Shown in pieces: positions 1 through 9,327 of a stretch of 64,000 bases of DNA. Numbering within the stretch: the stretch's first letter is position 1; the number at the start of each line of letters is the position of its first letter. The stretch covers positions 2,046,001 to 2,110,000 of the forward strand of contig CAWIXB010000001.1 of NCBI GenBank assembly GCA_963839955.1, written 5' to 3'. This stretch comes from CAWIXB01 sp963839955 (GTDB lineage Bacteria; Actinomycetota; Actinomycetes; JACCUZ01). A model generated the notes under the pieces. That model was not told the DNA's origin, did no database searches, and saw only the letters and a program-made list of their open reading frames with translations. A program made the translations under genes and the position numbers.

Positions 1-932
1 TTGTCGATCGCGGTGATCACGACGGCGCGGCCGCTGTGCGTGTCCGCGGCGGCCTGCACGTGCACGCTGTTGCTGCCGAGAGTGGCCGCCGTACTCGGCC
101 AGGCGCCTTCGGGCAGCAGGTGGACGAACGGCTCTGTCGCATACGCCGCGTGCAGCGCCTCGCGAAGAGTCTCGGTCGTCGTACCCGGGGCGAGGCGCGC
201 GGTCGACGTGGCGAGGATGCCGCGCGACATGGGTGCGAGCGTCGGCGTGAACGACAGCGTGACCGTTGTTTCGGCGGCGGCGCTCAGACTCTGCTCCATC
301 TCGGGCGTGTGCTGGTGTGCGCCGCCCGCCTTGTAGGCGCTGACCGCGCCCATGACCTCGCTGCCCTGCAGGTTCGCCTTGGTCCCCCGGCCGGCACCCG
401 ACGTACCGGAGGCCGCGACCACCACGACGTCGACGGGCTCGACAAGTCCGGCGGCGAGCAGCGGCGCGAGGCCGAGCGCCACTGCCGTCGGATAGCAGCC
501 GGGGTTCGCCACCCGGTGCGCACCGGCGAGCCGCGCGCGACAGCCGGCGAGCTCGGGCAGGCCGTAGACCCACGAACCGGCGTGCGCACCGCCGTAGTAG
601 GTGGACCACGCCTCTTCGTCGGTCAGCCGGAAGTCGGCGCCGAGGTCGATGACGGGCAGGTCAGGTGGCAGCTGGGCGACCAGGCTCGCGGACTCGCCAT
701 GGGGCAGCGCTAGGAACACGATGTCGGCAGTGGTCAGTGTGGCGGCGCTGGTCGTGACGAAGGACGTGCCAGCGAGCTGGGCAAGCTGCGGGTGAAGGTC
801 GGTGACCGGCCGGCCGGCGCTCGAGCCCGCCGCGACCGAGCCGATCTCGAGGTCCGGATGACCCAGGAGCAGCCGCAGCAGCTCGCCGCCTGCGTAGCCG
901 CTGGCACCCGCCACCGCCGCCGTCTGACCCAT
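1..932 (-). CDS. argC: N-acetyl-gamma-glutamyl-phosphate reductase, 3' end cut by window edge
   Basis: NADPH-dependent reduction of N-acetylglutamyl phosphate to the semialdehyde, third step of cytoplasmic arginine synthesis. The minus strand reads MGQTAAVAGASGYAGGELLR, with the N-terminal GASGYAGGE nucleotide-binding loop. Further on come the active-site ANPGCYPTA motif with its catalytic Cys, and HQHTPEMEQ and FTPTLAPMSRGI, all typical of ArgC. About 310 of roughly 345 residues are present. Two starts are possible: ATG at 932 or ATG at 938. I prefer 932 because a promoter-like pair ends just upstream and would give a leaderless mRNA; 938 instead has a GAGG 9 nt upstream. ArgC normally heads argCJBD(R), which would lie to the left. 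Confidence 0.93.
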   Translation of the reverse strand, partial: MGQTAAVAGASGYAGGELLRLLLGHPDLEIGSVAAGSSAGRPVTDLHPQLAQLAGTSFVTTSAATLTTADIVFLALPHGESASLVAQLPPDLPVIDLGADFRLTDEEAWSTYYGGAHAGSWVYGLPELAGCRARLAGAHRVANPGCYPTAVALGLAPLLAAGLVEPVDVVVVAASGTSGAGRGTKANLQGSEVMGAVSAYKAGGAHQHTPEMEQSLSAAAETTVTLSFTPTLAPMSRGILATSTARLAPGTTTETLREALHAAYATEPFVHLLPEGAWPSTAATLGSNSVHVQAAADTHSGRAVVITAID

Positions 933-934
933 AC

Positions 935-967
935 GCATAAGTATGTGCCTCGCCGCATGGTCATGCA
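935..967 (-). promoter_or_regulatory. Candidate argC promoter overlapped by two ArgR-like palindromes
   Basis: On the minus strand TTGCAT (967-962) and CATACT (945-940) are spaced 17 nt, a reasonable -35/-10 pair that would start RNA at about 932-934. Two 12-bp palindromes of form GCATR-NN-YATGY lie at 935-946 (over the -10) and 955-966 (over the -35), centres 20 bp apart. Paired palindromes about two helical turns apart before argC are the known layout of ArgR ARG boxes. The exact ArgR consensus of this organism is not known to me, so the assignment is inferred from position and symmetry. Confidence 0.5.
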
Positions 968-1012
968 AATCGGAATTCGGCCCGCCGGCTACTCCGCCGG
1001 GCCCGACCCGAA

Positions 1013-1118
1013 GATCGCAACCAGGCCCCACAAAGAACTGAGGCACGGACGCGGGCCACGCTCGGGGTGGGCCGAACGGCGGGCAGCCAGGTCGGCGTTG
1101 TGGGGGCTGGTTGCGATC
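1013..1118. repeat. Long inverted repeat between the SDR gene and argC
   Basis: Arms of 21 nt at 1013-1033 and 1098-1118 are complementary at 20 of 21 positions and enclose 64 nt. Each arm carries GATCGCAACCAG or its complement. The element lies 3' of the SDR gene (stop 1233) and 5' of argC, so it may end the pheS-pheT-SDR transcript. There is no T-run. Its GATC-ended arms resemble the palindrome at 9445-9491 in style but not in sequence. Confidence 0.6.
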
Positions 1119-1232
1119 ACCCAGGCGGGCGGGAGGAGAACGGGCGGGCCGAAGCCGGTCAAGCGGGCGGGAGAGAACGGGCGGGACGAGACCGGTAGGT
1201 CGGGCGGTCGACGTCGGGCAGGACGAGAACGG
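1119..1232. repeat. Degenerate purine-rich direct repeats with a G-quadruplex motif
   Basis: Three degenerate copies of a gcGGGCGGGaggAGAACGGGCGGG-like unit follow the inverted repeat directly. At 1165-1185 the plus strand reads GGG-C-GGG-AGAGAAC-GGG-C-GGG, which meets a four-tract G-quadruplex pattern. No open frame here looks coding. It fills the rest of the gap before the SDR stop codon. Confidence 0.4.
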
Positions 1233-2057
1233 TCAGGCGAGTGGGTCGTCGGTGGCGTAGGGCCGTAGCCGGAGCGTCCGGGCATCGTTGGCGCGCATGG
1301 CGTCGGCCTGCGCGACCAGGGCGTCGAGGTCGTCGCGGGCGGCATGGACGAATCGTCCGTGCAGCGCGTCGAGGTCACCGCGGGCGAAGCGCACCACCGC
1401 GCCCGTCATGTCCGCGACGGCGTTCCATGACTGTTCCTCCGGCGGGCCCCACATGGTCTCGGTCATGTCGGTGCGCACCAGGCCGGGGCTGAACTCGAGC
1501 ACCGTCACACCGGTGCTGTCGAGTGCGGCCGCGAGGGTTTCGGTGAGCCGGACGAGCGCTGTCTTCGAGACGGCGTAACCCGACCAGTCAGGCTGCGGTC
1601 GCAGACCCATGCCGCTGCCGACGTGCAGCACCCGCCCGCTCCCCCGCGCCACCATCGCGGGCAGCGCGGCGCTGGCGAGCAGGTAGGGACCGCGCAGGTT
1701 CGTCTCGACGACCCGCCACCAGTCGGACTCGTCGGCCTCCCAGGGCTTCGCCTTCGCGCGGTCGCGCGCTCCGGCGTTGGAGACCAGCAGGTCGATGGGC
1801 CCGAGGTCGCGCTCGATCGTCGAGACAGCGCCGCGGACCTGGGTCGACACGGTGACGTCGGCCGGGACCGCGACGGCCTTGACACCCAGCGTCGCGCACC
1901 CCGTCAAGGTCGCGTCGAGCGTGCCGCGGGTGCGCCCCACCAGCCCGACCCGCATCCCCTCGGCCGCCAGTGCCAGCGCGATCTCGCGGCCGATCCCCCG
2001 ACCCGCACCCGTGACAAGGGCGACCTGACCCTCGAGGGGACGGTCGGTGTCAGGCAC
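1233..2057 (-). CDS. SDR-family NAD(P)-dependent oxidoreductase
   Basis: Classical short-chain dehydrogenase/reductase, 274 aa. The Rossmann motif TGAGRGIG lies near residue 15, SNAG in the middle, a catalytic Ser before the YAVSK active site (YxxxK), and PGLVRTDM after it. Substrate is unknown. I chose GTG at 2057: it overlaps the pheT stop in GTGCCTGA, so translation is probably coupled to pheT, and the N-terminus then begins PDTDRPLEGQVALVTG as expected. A longer open frame upstream has no SDR homology and lies inside pheT. Confidence 0.85.
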   Translation of the reverse strand: MPDTDRPLEGQVALVTGAGRGIGREIALALAAEGMRVGLVGRTRGTLDATLTGCATLGVKAVAVPADVTVSTQVRGAVSTIERDLGPIDLLVSNAGARDRAKAKPWEADESDWWRVVETNLRGPYLLASAALPAMVARGSGRVLHVGSGMGLRPQPDWSGYAVSKTALVRLTETLAAALDSTGVTVLEFSPGLVRTDMTETMWGPPEEQSWNAVADMTGAVVRFARGDLDALHGRFVHAARDDLDALVAQADAMRANDARTLRLRPYATDDPLA

Positions 2058-4527
2058 CGCGGGCCACGGCGCCGGTGCGCCGGCTCGCCTCGGCCACCGC
2101 GCGCTCCCTCGCGGCCGAGACCTCCTCGACGGTGAGTGTTCGGTCCGGCGCCCGGAAGCGCAGCGCGAACGCGAGTGATGCCTTGCCTGCACCGATCTGC
2201 TCGCCTCGATAGACGTCGAAGAGGCGCAGCGACTCGAGCAGCTCGCCTGCCCCGTCCCGCAGCGCCGCCTCGACGTCGGCGGCCGGCACCGAGGCGTCGA
2301 CGACCAGTGCGACGTCCTGATGGGCGACGGGGTACGTCGACAGGGGCTGCACCTGCACCGGGCCGCCCGACGCGGCCGCGAGCCGGTCGAGGTCGAGCTC
2401 CATCGCCGAGGTGCGCGGTGGCAGCTCGAAGGACTCGACGACGCGGGGGTGCAGCTCGCCGGCGTGACCGATCAGCACGTCACCGGCGTAAAGCGCGGCG
2501 CAGCGGCCGGGGTGCCAGGGCGCGTGGTTGTCTGCCTTGACGGTCGGCTCGACCCCGGCGGCACGCGCGACGGCGCGGGCAGCCTCGACCGCGTCGGCCC
2601 AGGACGCGCCCCGAGCCGGTCCCCACCAACCAGGCAGCTCGCGATGGCCGCCGAGCACGACGGCGACCCGCTGCGGCTGGTCGGGCAGGGCAGCCTCGAG
2701 AGCGGCAAGCTCCTCGTCGGTCGGGCGCCGGTCGACGGGCAGCCGGGGTGCCGGCGGCAAGGGGTCGGGGCCTGGCCGGAACACCAGCCCGACCTCGAAG
2801 AGCGCGACGTCGGCAGTGCCGCGTCCGACATTGCGGCGCAGCGCGGCGAACAGACCGGGCAGCAACGTGGTGCGCAGCAGCGGCGCCTCGTCGGAGAGCG
2901 GGTTCGCGAGTCGCAGCGCATGGCGCCGGCCGTCACCCTCCGGGAGCAGCAGCGCGTCGATGTCTGCCGTGCCGACGAACGGATAGCTCGGCGCCTCGAC
3001 GTACCCCGCATGCGCGAGGGCCTGCCCCACCCGCCGGCGCAGCCGCTGGCCGTCGGTGAACCCACGCCCGGGCGGAGCGGCCGGCAGCACTGCCGGGATG
3101 CGGTCGTAGCCCTCGAGCCGGATGACCTCCTCGTCGAGGTCCGCAGGCTGGGCCAGGTCGGGCCTCCACGACGGCGGGACGACGGTCAACGTGTCGCCGC
3201 CCTCGACCGTGGCGCCGACTGCCTCGAGGTTGCGCACGACCGCGTCGCGCGCGATCGGCATGCCGGCCGTGCGGGCCGGGCGGGCCGGGTCCAGCTCGAT
3301 GCTGCGGGGGGTCAACCGTTGCTCGGAGACGCTGGTGCCGACCAGGCTCGCTCCCCCGAGTTCGGCCAACAGCTCGACTGCCCGCGCCGAGGCGGCAGCC
3401 GGCAGCTCGTGGTCGACACCCCGCTCGAACCGCTTGGACGCCTCACTGCCGAGGCCGTGACGACGTGACATGCGGGCGACGGCGGCCGGGTTGAAGTGAG
3501 CCGCCTCCAGGACGATCTCGGTCGAGTCGTCGGAGATCTCGGTTGTCAGCCCGCCCATCGTGCCTGCCAGGCCGATCGGACCGGAGTCGTCGGTGATGAG
3601 GACGTCCTCCTGGTGCAGCTCGCGCGTGACGTGGTCGAGGGTCTCGAGCCGCTCGCCTTCGCGCGCGCGCCGTACGACGATCGACCCCTGCACGCGTCCG
3701 CGGTCGAACGCGTGCAGCGGCTGGCCCAGCTCGAGCATGACGTAGTTGGTGACGTCGACGGCCAGGGAGACCGGGCGCATGCCGGCGTGGAGCAACCGCT
3801 GTCGCATCCAGCGCGGCGTCGGCCGCTGAGGGTCGAGACCGGAGACCGTGCGGAGCACGAGCCGGTCCGCTGCGCTCTCGTCGGCGATCTCGCCGCGCTG
3901 TGCCTGGCCGTCCTGTTCGCCGGGAAGGGCGACGGCCAGGGCTGGGTCGCGGAACGTCACGCCGTACGCCGTTGCTGCCTCGCGCGCGATGCCGCGGATC
4001 GACAGGCAGTAGGACCGGTCCGGCGTGACCGCGATGTCGAGCACCTCGTCGCGCAGCCCCAGAGTCTCCACGGCTTCGGCGCCGACTGCGTGGTTGCCGT
4101 CGAGCACGAGGATGCCGGTGTGGTCGTCGCCGAGCCTGAGCTCGCGCGCCGAGCAGATCATGCCGTCGCTCACGTGCCCGTAGGTCTTGCGAGCGCCGAT
4201 GGCGAAGCCGCCCGGCAGCGTCGCGCCCGGCAACGCCACCACGACAAGGTCGCCGACCGCGAAGTTGAGCGCGCCGCAGAGGATGCCTCGCGGCTCTGCC
4301 TCGCCGACGTCGACCTGGCACCACCGAACCGTCTTGCCGTTCTTGTGCGTCTCCTCGTCGAACGCGAGCACCCGGCCGATGAGGACAGGGCCGTCAATGT
4401 CGTGACCCGGCCGGTCGACGGTCTCGACCTCGAGGCCGGCCATCACGAGTCGCTCGCCGATCTCCCGTCCGGAGGCGTCGGGCGGCAGGTCGGCGTACTC
4501 CCGCAGCCAGGAGAGTGGCGCCCGCAT
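2050..4527 (-). CDS. pheT: Phenylalanine--tRNA ligase beta subunit
   Basis: Beta chain of the alpha2beta2 cytoplasmic PheRS that charges tRNA-Phe; 825 aa, a normal length. It starts MRAPLSWLREYADLP. In order: the EMAP/tRNA-binding-like domain (about 40-155, SDGMICSARELRLGDD), B3/B4 editing region (VTNYVMLELGQPLHAFD about 260), B5 (PSWRPDLAQPADLDEEVIRLEGYDRIP about 480), and the C-terminal anticodon-binding ferredoxin-like fold (YPVAHQDVALVVD). It lies 46 nt downstream of pheS in the same operon, and its stop overlaps the start of the SDR gene. Confidence 0.97.
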   Translation of the reverse strand: MRAPLSWLREYADLPPDASGREIGERLVMAGLEVETVDRPGHDIDGPVLIGRVLAFDEETHKNGKTVRWCQVDVGEAEPRGILCGALNFAVGDLVVVALPGATLPGGFAIGARKTYGHVSDGMICSARELRLGDDHTGILVLDGNHAVGAEAVETLGLRDEVLDIAVTPDRSYCLSIRGIAREAATAYGVTFRDPALAVALPGEQDGQAQRGEIADESAADRLVLRTVSGLDPQRPTPRWMRQRLLHAGMRPVSLAVDVTNYVMLELGQPLHAFDRGRVQGSIVVRRAREGERLETLDHVTRELHQEDVLITDDSGPIGLAGTMGGLTTEISDDSTEIVLEAAHFNPAAVARMSRRHGLGSEASKRFERGVDHELPAAASARAVELLAELGGASLVGTSVSEQRLTPRSIELDPARPARTAGMPIARDAVVRNLEAVGATVEGGDTLTVVPPSWRPDLAQPADLDEEVIRLEGYDRIPAVLPAAPPGRGFTDGQRLRRRVGQALAHAGYVEAPSYPFVGTADIDALLLPEGDGRRHALRLANPLSDEAPLLRTTLLPGLFAALRRNVGRGTADVALFEVGLVFRPGPDPLPPAPRLPVDRRPTDEELAALEAALPDQPQRVAVVLGGHRELPGWWGPARGASWADAVEAARAVARAAGVEPTVKADNHAPWHPGRCAALYAGDVLIGHAGELHPRVVESFELPPRTSAMELDLDRLAAASGGPVQVQPLSTYPVAHQDVALVVDASVPAADVEAALRDGAGELLESLRLFDVYRGEQIGAGKASLAFALRFRAPDRTLTVEEVSAARERAVAEASRRTGAVARGA

Positions 4528-4573
4528 CAGATGACCTCCGTCCGCATTCGTGGCAACCGCGTCATGGGCCGCA

Positions 4574-5683
4574 TCAGAGCTCAGTCCCGAACGGGAGCGT
4601 GAACCGCACGTCGCCCTCCACCATGTCGCGCATGTCGCCCGCGCCGTGCCGGGACATCAGCGTGCGTTCCAGGCCGATGCCGAACGCGAACCCGGTGTAG
4701 CGGTCGGGGTCGACGCCCGCCGCGACCAGGACCCGCGGGTTGACCATGCCGCAGCCGCCCCACTCGATCCAGCCCTCGGACGAGCAGGTGCGGCACGGCC
4801 GGTCGGGGTTGCCGACCGACTCGCCGTGACAGATCCAGCAGCGCAGGTCCATCTCGGCGCTCGGCTCGGTGAACGGGAAGTACGACGGCCGCAGCCGCGT
4901 CGTGATGTCGTCGCCGAAGATCGCGCGGGCGAAGTGTTCGAGCGTGCCGCGCAGGTGAGCCATCGTGATGCCCTCGTCGACGACCAGGCCCTCGATCTGG
5001 CTGAAGACCGGCGAGTGCGTCGCGTCGAGCTCGTCGGTGCGGTAGACCCGCCCGGGGCACACGGCGTAGATCGGCGGCCGGCGCTCGAGCATGGTGCGGA
5101 TCTGCACGGGAGAGGTCTGCGAGCGCAGCGCGACGCCGCTGTCGGGCGAGGTGACCCAGAAGGTGTCCTGCGTGGACCGGGCCGGGTGGTCGGGCCCGAT
5201 GTTGAGCGCGTCGAAGTTGAACCACTCGGCCTCGACCTCGGGACCCTCCGACCACTCGTACCCCATGGCGAGGAAGATCTCCGCGACCCGCTCCTGGATG
5301 GTGCTGAGCGGATGGCGCGCGCCGGCCGGGACGCGGTCCCACGGCAGGGTGACGTCGACGGTCTCGTCGACGAGCATCCGCTCGTCCCGCTCGCGCTCGA
5401 GCTCGGCCTGTCGGGCGGTCAATGCCTCACTGACGAGGCGGCGCGCACCTCCGACACGTTTGCCGGCGTCGGCCCGGGCAGCGGGTGGGAGAGCGCCGAT
5501 CTCGCGGTTGGCGAGGGCCAGCGGCGAACGGTCGCCGGCGTGCTCGACCCGCACGGCCTTGAGGGCGTCGAGATCAGCGGCGGCCGCGATGGCGCCCAGC
5601 GCGGCGTCGCGGGCCTGCTCGACCTCGTCGGCGTTCAAGGGCGTCACCTGCACAGGGTCGAAGGACTTGTTGGGTGCGGACAT
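4574..5683 (-). CDS. pheS: Phenylalanine--tRNA ligase alpha subunit
   Basis: Catalytic alpha chain of PheRS, 369 aa. N-terminal coiled-coil tRNA-binding arm (about 1-100), then class II core: motif 1 region GARHPLSTIQERVAEIF, motif 2 LRSQTSPVQIRTM and VYRTDELDATHSP, and motif 3 GFAFGIGLERTLM near the C-terminus, with ALNIGPDHPAR in between. The ATG at 5683 follows a GGAG and gives MSAPNKSFDP; the frame is open further upstream but the protein family begins here. A GC hairpin at 5700-5716 lies in its leader. pheT follows. Confidence 0.97.
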   Translation of the reverse strand: MSAPNKSFDPVQVTPLNADEVEQARDAALGAIAAAADLDALKAVRVEHAGDRSPLALANREIGALPPAARADAGKRVGGARRLVSEALTARQAELERERDERMLVDETVDVTLPWDRVPAGARHPLSTIQERVAEIFLAMGYEWSEGPEVEAEWFNFDALNIGPDHPARSTQDTFWVTSPDSGVALRSQTSPVQIRTMLERRPPIYAVCPGRVYRTDELDATHSPVFSQIEGLVVDEGITMAHLRGTLEHFARAIFGDDITTRLRPSYFPFTEPSAEMDLRCWICHGESVGNPDRPCRTCSSEGWIEWGGCGMVNPRVLVAAGVDPDRYTGFAFGIGLERTLMSRHGAGDMRDMVEGDVRFTLPFGTEL

Positions 5684-5699
5684 GAGGGCTCCGTGTCCA

Positions 5700-5716
5700 G
5701 GCGGCGGATCGCCGCC
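5700..5716 (-). terminator. Short GC hairpin between histidine kinase gene and pheS
   Basis: GGCGGCG-ATC-CGCCGCC, a 7-bp stem with a 3-nt loop, 17 nt before the pheS start codon and downstream of the kinase stop. There is no T-run after it, so it could be a weak terminator or a leader structure of pheS. No T-box or Phe-codon leader peptide is visible. Confidence 0.3.
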
Positions 5717-5774
5717 CGAGTCTAGGTGGGTGGTGCGCCGGGGCGATGCGTCGGTGCCCGCCGGCGGCGTGACC

Positions 5775-6854
5775 TCAGTCGATGAAGTCGGGAGTGCCGG
5801 CGGGCAGCACGAATCGGAACCGCGCACCGCCGGAAGGAGCCCGTCCCACCTCGATGTGCCCGCCGTGGGCTTCGACGAGCCCGCGCACGATGTAGAGCCC
5901 CAGGCCGGTGCCGCCGCGTCGCCCGGACCGCCAGAACCGGGTGAACACCCGGTCGATGAGCTGGTCGGGCACACCGTCGCCCTCGTCCATCACGGTGAAG
6001 GCGACGCCCGCGTCGGACCCGTCACCCTCTTCACCGTCGGGCAGGGCACGCTCGACGAGGACGGTCACCGAGCCCTCACCGTGCACGATGGCGTTCTCGA
6101 GAAGGTTGCTGAGTACCTGGTCGAGCTTGTCGGCGTCGACCCAGAGCTCGGGCAGGTTGTCGGCGACCTCGACCCGGAACCGCTCGGGATCCTCGCCGGA
6201 CGCGACCATGCCGGCCACGTGTCGCGCGACGACCTTGCCCGGGTCGACGACCTGACGGCTGATGACGAGGCGGCCGGAGTCGATGCGGGCGATGTCCAGC
6301 AGCTCGGTGATGAGGCGCGTCACGCGGTCTGCGTCGGCGTGCACGGTCTCGAGCATCAGCCGCTTCTGCTCGTCGTTGAAGCGTTCCCACTTGGCGAGCA
6401 GCGTGGAGGTGAAACCCTTGACGCTGGTGAGCGGGGAGCGCAGCTCGTGGGCCACCGTCGAGATCAGCTCGGCGCGGCTTAGCTCCTCGCGGGCGCGGTG
6501 GCGGGTGTCGCGCAACCCCACGACCACCTGCCGCGTGGGGCCGCTGCGCACGTCGCGGACGTAGCGCGCGGCGACCAGCACCTCGCGCCCGCCCGGCAGC
6601 AGCAGGTTGCGCTCGGGGTGGCCGGTCGCCGTACGCAGCCCGGTGTAGGGCGCGGCGCAGGGCCACCACAACCGTCCGTCGAGACCTTCGAGCGGCAGTG
6701 CGTCGTCGAGCTGCTTGCCGAGAGCGGACGCCGTGTCGAGGCCGGTGATGCGTTCGGCGGCCCGGTTGAAGACCACGACCCGGCCGCCCTCGTCCGCGAC
6801 GACCAGCCCGTCGGGCAGGTCGTCGTAGCCGAGGAGACCGTCTGACGAGGCCAC
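5775..6854 (-). CDS. PAS-domain sensor histidine kinase
   Basis: 359-aa soluble two-component kinase without membrane segments. PAS domain about residues 8-115 (DGLVVADEGGRVVVFNRAAERITG). HisKA with phospho-acceptor His136 in STVAHELRSPLTSV, then HATPase_c with N box LSNLLENAIVHGEG, G1 DEGDGVP and G2 GGTGLGLYIV. The signal is unknown; the PAS domain suggests a cytoplasmic cue. No response regulator is adjacent, so it is an orphan here. It sits between the SpoU-type methyltransferase (9 nt away) and pheS, all in one direction. Confidence 0.92.
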   Translation of the reverse strand: MASSDGLLGYDDLPDGLVVADEGGRVVVFNRAAERITGLDTASALGKQLDDALPLEGLDGRLWWPCAAPYTGLRTATGHPERNLLLPGGREVLVAARYVRDVRSGPTRQVVVGLRDTRHRAREELSRAELISTVAHELRSPLTSVKGFTSTLLAKWERFNDEQKRLMLETVHADADRVTRLITELLDIARIDSGRLVISRQVVDPGKVVARHVAGMVASGEDPERFRVEVADNLPELWVDADKLDQVLSNLLENAIVHGEGSVTVLVERALPDGEEGDGSDAGVAFTVMDEGDGVPDQLIDRVFTRFWRSGRRGGTGLGLYIVRGLVEAHGGHIEVGRAPSGGARFRFVLPAGTPDFID

Positions 6855-6863
6855 GAGTCGAGA

Positions 6864-7709
6864 CTACTCAACCCGGCGGTCGGATCGAGGACCGCGCGCC
6901 CGGTGCGTCCGCGCCGACGCATAGAGGCAGACCGCGGCGGCAGTGGCGAGGTTGAGGCTCTCGGCCCGGCCGTGGATCGGGACCCGGACGACATGGTCGG
7001 CGAGCTTGCGGGTGGCAACGGGCAGGCCCCACGCCTCGTTGCCGAACAGCCACGCGGTCGGTGCCTCCAGCAGCCCTCCGTCAGTCGCCTCGTCGAGGTC
7101 GAGCTCGCCGTCGCCGTCGGCGGCCAGCACCTGGAGGCCGGCCTCGCGAAGGCCATCCATGGCGGCCGGCACCGCCAGGCCGTACGTCAGCGGCAGGTGG
7201 AAGAGGCTGCCGGCCGACGCGCGGACGCACTTGCCGTTGTAGGGGTCGACGGTGGCGCCGGAGAGCACGACCGCGCCCGCACCCGCGGCGTCCGCCGTAC
7301 GGATGACCGTGCCGACGTTGCCGGGGTCACGGGCGTCAGCGAGTGCGGCGACCAGCTGTACGCCGGGCGGGGCGGCTTCGGTGAGGGCGACGTCGAGGAA
7401 CGCGCAGACCGCGACGATCCCTTGCGGAGTGACCGTCTGGGCGAGCGCGGTCATCACCGCGTTGCTGACCAGGTGGACCGATGCGCCGGCCGAGCTCGCG
7501 GCGTCGAGCAGGGCGCTGTCGCGGCGGGCGGCCTCGCGGGTCACGAAGACCTCGTGCACGCCACCGGGGCGGGCGACTGCCTCGCGCACCGCCTGCGGCC
7601 CCTCGGCGAGGAAGCGCCGCTCGCGCTCACGGAACGCGCGCTTGCCGAGCCGCCGCGCCGACAGCATGCGCCCGGATCGCACCGAGGTGAGTTCCGGACC
7701 GGGCGCCAT
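6864..7709 (-). CDS. SpoU/TrmH-family RNA 2'-O-methyltransferase
   Basis: 281-aa SPOUT methyltransferase, probably modifying 23S rRNA like RlmB/TsnR. N-terminal substrate-binding domain (KRAFRERERRFLAEGPQAVREA), then the knotted SAM-binding domain with motif 1 DARDPGNVGTVIRTADAAG, motif 2 WLFGNEAWGL and motif 3 VPIHGRAESLNLATAAAVCLY. It follows rplT by 23 nt, the usual place for this gene in actinobacteria, linking it to ribosome assembly. The exact nucleotide target cannot be told. Confidence 0.9.
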   Translation of the reverse strand: MAPGPELTSVRSGRMLSARRLGKRAFRERERRFLAEGPQAVREAVARPGGVHEVFVTREAARRDSALLDAASSAGASVHLVSNAVMTALAQTVTPQGIVAVCAFLDVALTEAAPPGVQLVAALADARDPGNVGTVIRTADAAGAGAVVLSGATVDPYNGKCVRASAGSLFHLPLTYGLAVPAAMDGLREAGLQVLAADGDGELDLDEATDGGLLEAPTAWLFGNEAWGLPVATRKLADHVVRVPIHGRAESLNLATAAAVCLYASARTHRARGPRSDRRVE

Positions 7710-7732
7710 CGGGGTGGTGATTGGGGACGTGC

Positions 7733-8107
7733 TCAGGCGGCGGGCTTGCTCGCCGGCACGTTGGCCTTGGCCAGCTCGACCAGGGCGGTGAAGGCGGTTG
7801 CGTCGTGGACGGCCAGGTCGGCGAGGACCTTGCGGTCGACCTCGACGCCGGCGGCCTTGAGACCCTGCACGAAACGGTTGTAGGTCATGCCGTTCTGCCT
7901 GGCCGCGGCGTTGATCCGCTGGATCCAGAGCCGGCGGAAGTCACCCTTGCGCTGTTTGCGGTCGCGGTAGGCGTAGACGAGCGAGTGGGTGACCTGCTCC
8001 TTGGCCTTGCGGTAGAGGCGGGAGCGCTGCCCGCGGTAACCGCTGGCGCGCTCCAGGACGTCCCGGCGCTTCTTGTGGGCGTTGACCGCCCGCTTGACGC
8101 GTGCCAT
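7733..8107 (-). CDS. rplT: 50S ribosomal protein L20
   Basis: 124-aa basic primary-binding protein of 23S rRNA, required early in 50S assembly. Hallmark MARVKRAVNAHKKRRDVLER, ASGYRGQRSRLYRKAKEQV and RLWIQRINAAARQNGMTYN are present. Third gene of the infC-rpmI-rplT operon. Confidence 0.98.
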   Translation of the reverse strand: MARVKRAVNAHKKRRDVLERASGYRGQRSRLYRKAKEQVTHSLVYAYRDRKQRKGDFRRLWIQRINAAARQNGMTYNRFVQGLKAAGVEVDRKVLADLAVHDATAFTALVELAKANVPASKPAA

Positions 8108-8196
8108 CTGCTGTCTCTCCTAAAAGGTTCGTGAGGCTCTCTGCCGGACGACCCGCTGGGGTGCCGGCGAGAGCCGCTGCTCGACCTGGGCGGTGG

Positions 8197-8391
8197 TTAC
8201 TTGCCGAGCAGCCGCCGGACCCTCTTGGCGTCCGCCTTCGAGGCCGGGACGTCGAGGGCGAGGCGGCGGGTGCGGGTGGAGGGCTTCTTCTCGAGCAGGT
8301 GTCGGCGGTGGGCCTGCTCGCGCATGACCTTCCCGGTCCCGGTCACGCGGAAGCGCTTCTTCGTGCCGCTGTGCGTCTTGAACTTGGGCAT
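8197..8391 (-). CDS. rpmI: 50S ribosomal protein L35
   Basis: 64-aa protein, MPKFKTHSGTKKRFRVTGTG, followed by a basic C-terminal half ending RVRRLLGK. This is the normal length and sequence of bL35. It lies between infC and rplT. Confidence 0.98.
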   Translation of the reverse strand: MPKFKTHSGTKKRFRVTGTGKVMREQAHRRHLLEKKPSTRTRRLALDVPASKADAKRVRRLLGK

Positions 8392-8459
8392 GGCAGGCGT
8401 TCTCCTCGTCGTACGACCGGCGGGTGAGCCCGCGCGGGGGATGGTGGGTCGAGCGGCCG

Positions 8460-9086
<627 letters not shown>

Positions 9087-9129
9087 GGGGCCTCCTCATG
9101 AATCTGCACCTGAGTTGCCCGCAGACACG

Positions 9130-9166
9130 AAAAGGGCTTCCGTGCCCTACGTGCGCACAGAAGCCC
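9130..9166 (-). terminator. Attenuator-like hairpin in the infC leader
   Basis: On the minus strand GGGCTTC-T-GTGC (9166-9155) pairs with GCAC-G-GAAGCCC (9145-9134) across a 9-nt loop and is followed by TTTT (9133-9130). It ends 44 nt before the infC start, with no gene between. An intrinsic-terminator shape in a ribosomal-protein leader suggests transcription attenuation. No anti-terminator pairing was worked out. Confidence 0.5.
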
Positions 9167-9321
9167 CAACGACCCGTCGGGATGTTTCCATCCCACGTGG
9201 ACGGGCCGCCGAAGGCGAACCGTCCGGACCGGGACCCGACGACCTCGCGGTCGTAGCGGGTGGGAGTGAGGCCTCCACTTGCACATCAAGGCCCGTCGAG
9301 GGCCCAGATGGGTCACTGCTC

Positions 9322-9327
9322 ACGATA
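9322..9327 (-). promoter_or_regulatory. Possible extended -10 of the infC promoter
   Basis: The minus strand reads TGGTATCGT, an extended -10 (TGn-TATCGT). It would give a leader of about 230 nt containing the hairpin at 9134-9166. No convincing -35 was seen. Confidence 0.3.

Noticed and set aside
2320..3468. Long plus-strand frame opposite pheT
   Set aside because: Complete overlap with the well-supported pheT and no domain features.
4574..5774. T-box or Phe-leader attenuation before pheS
   Set aside because: Only a 7-bp hairpin is seen; no run of Phe codons, T-box sequence or terminator T-run.
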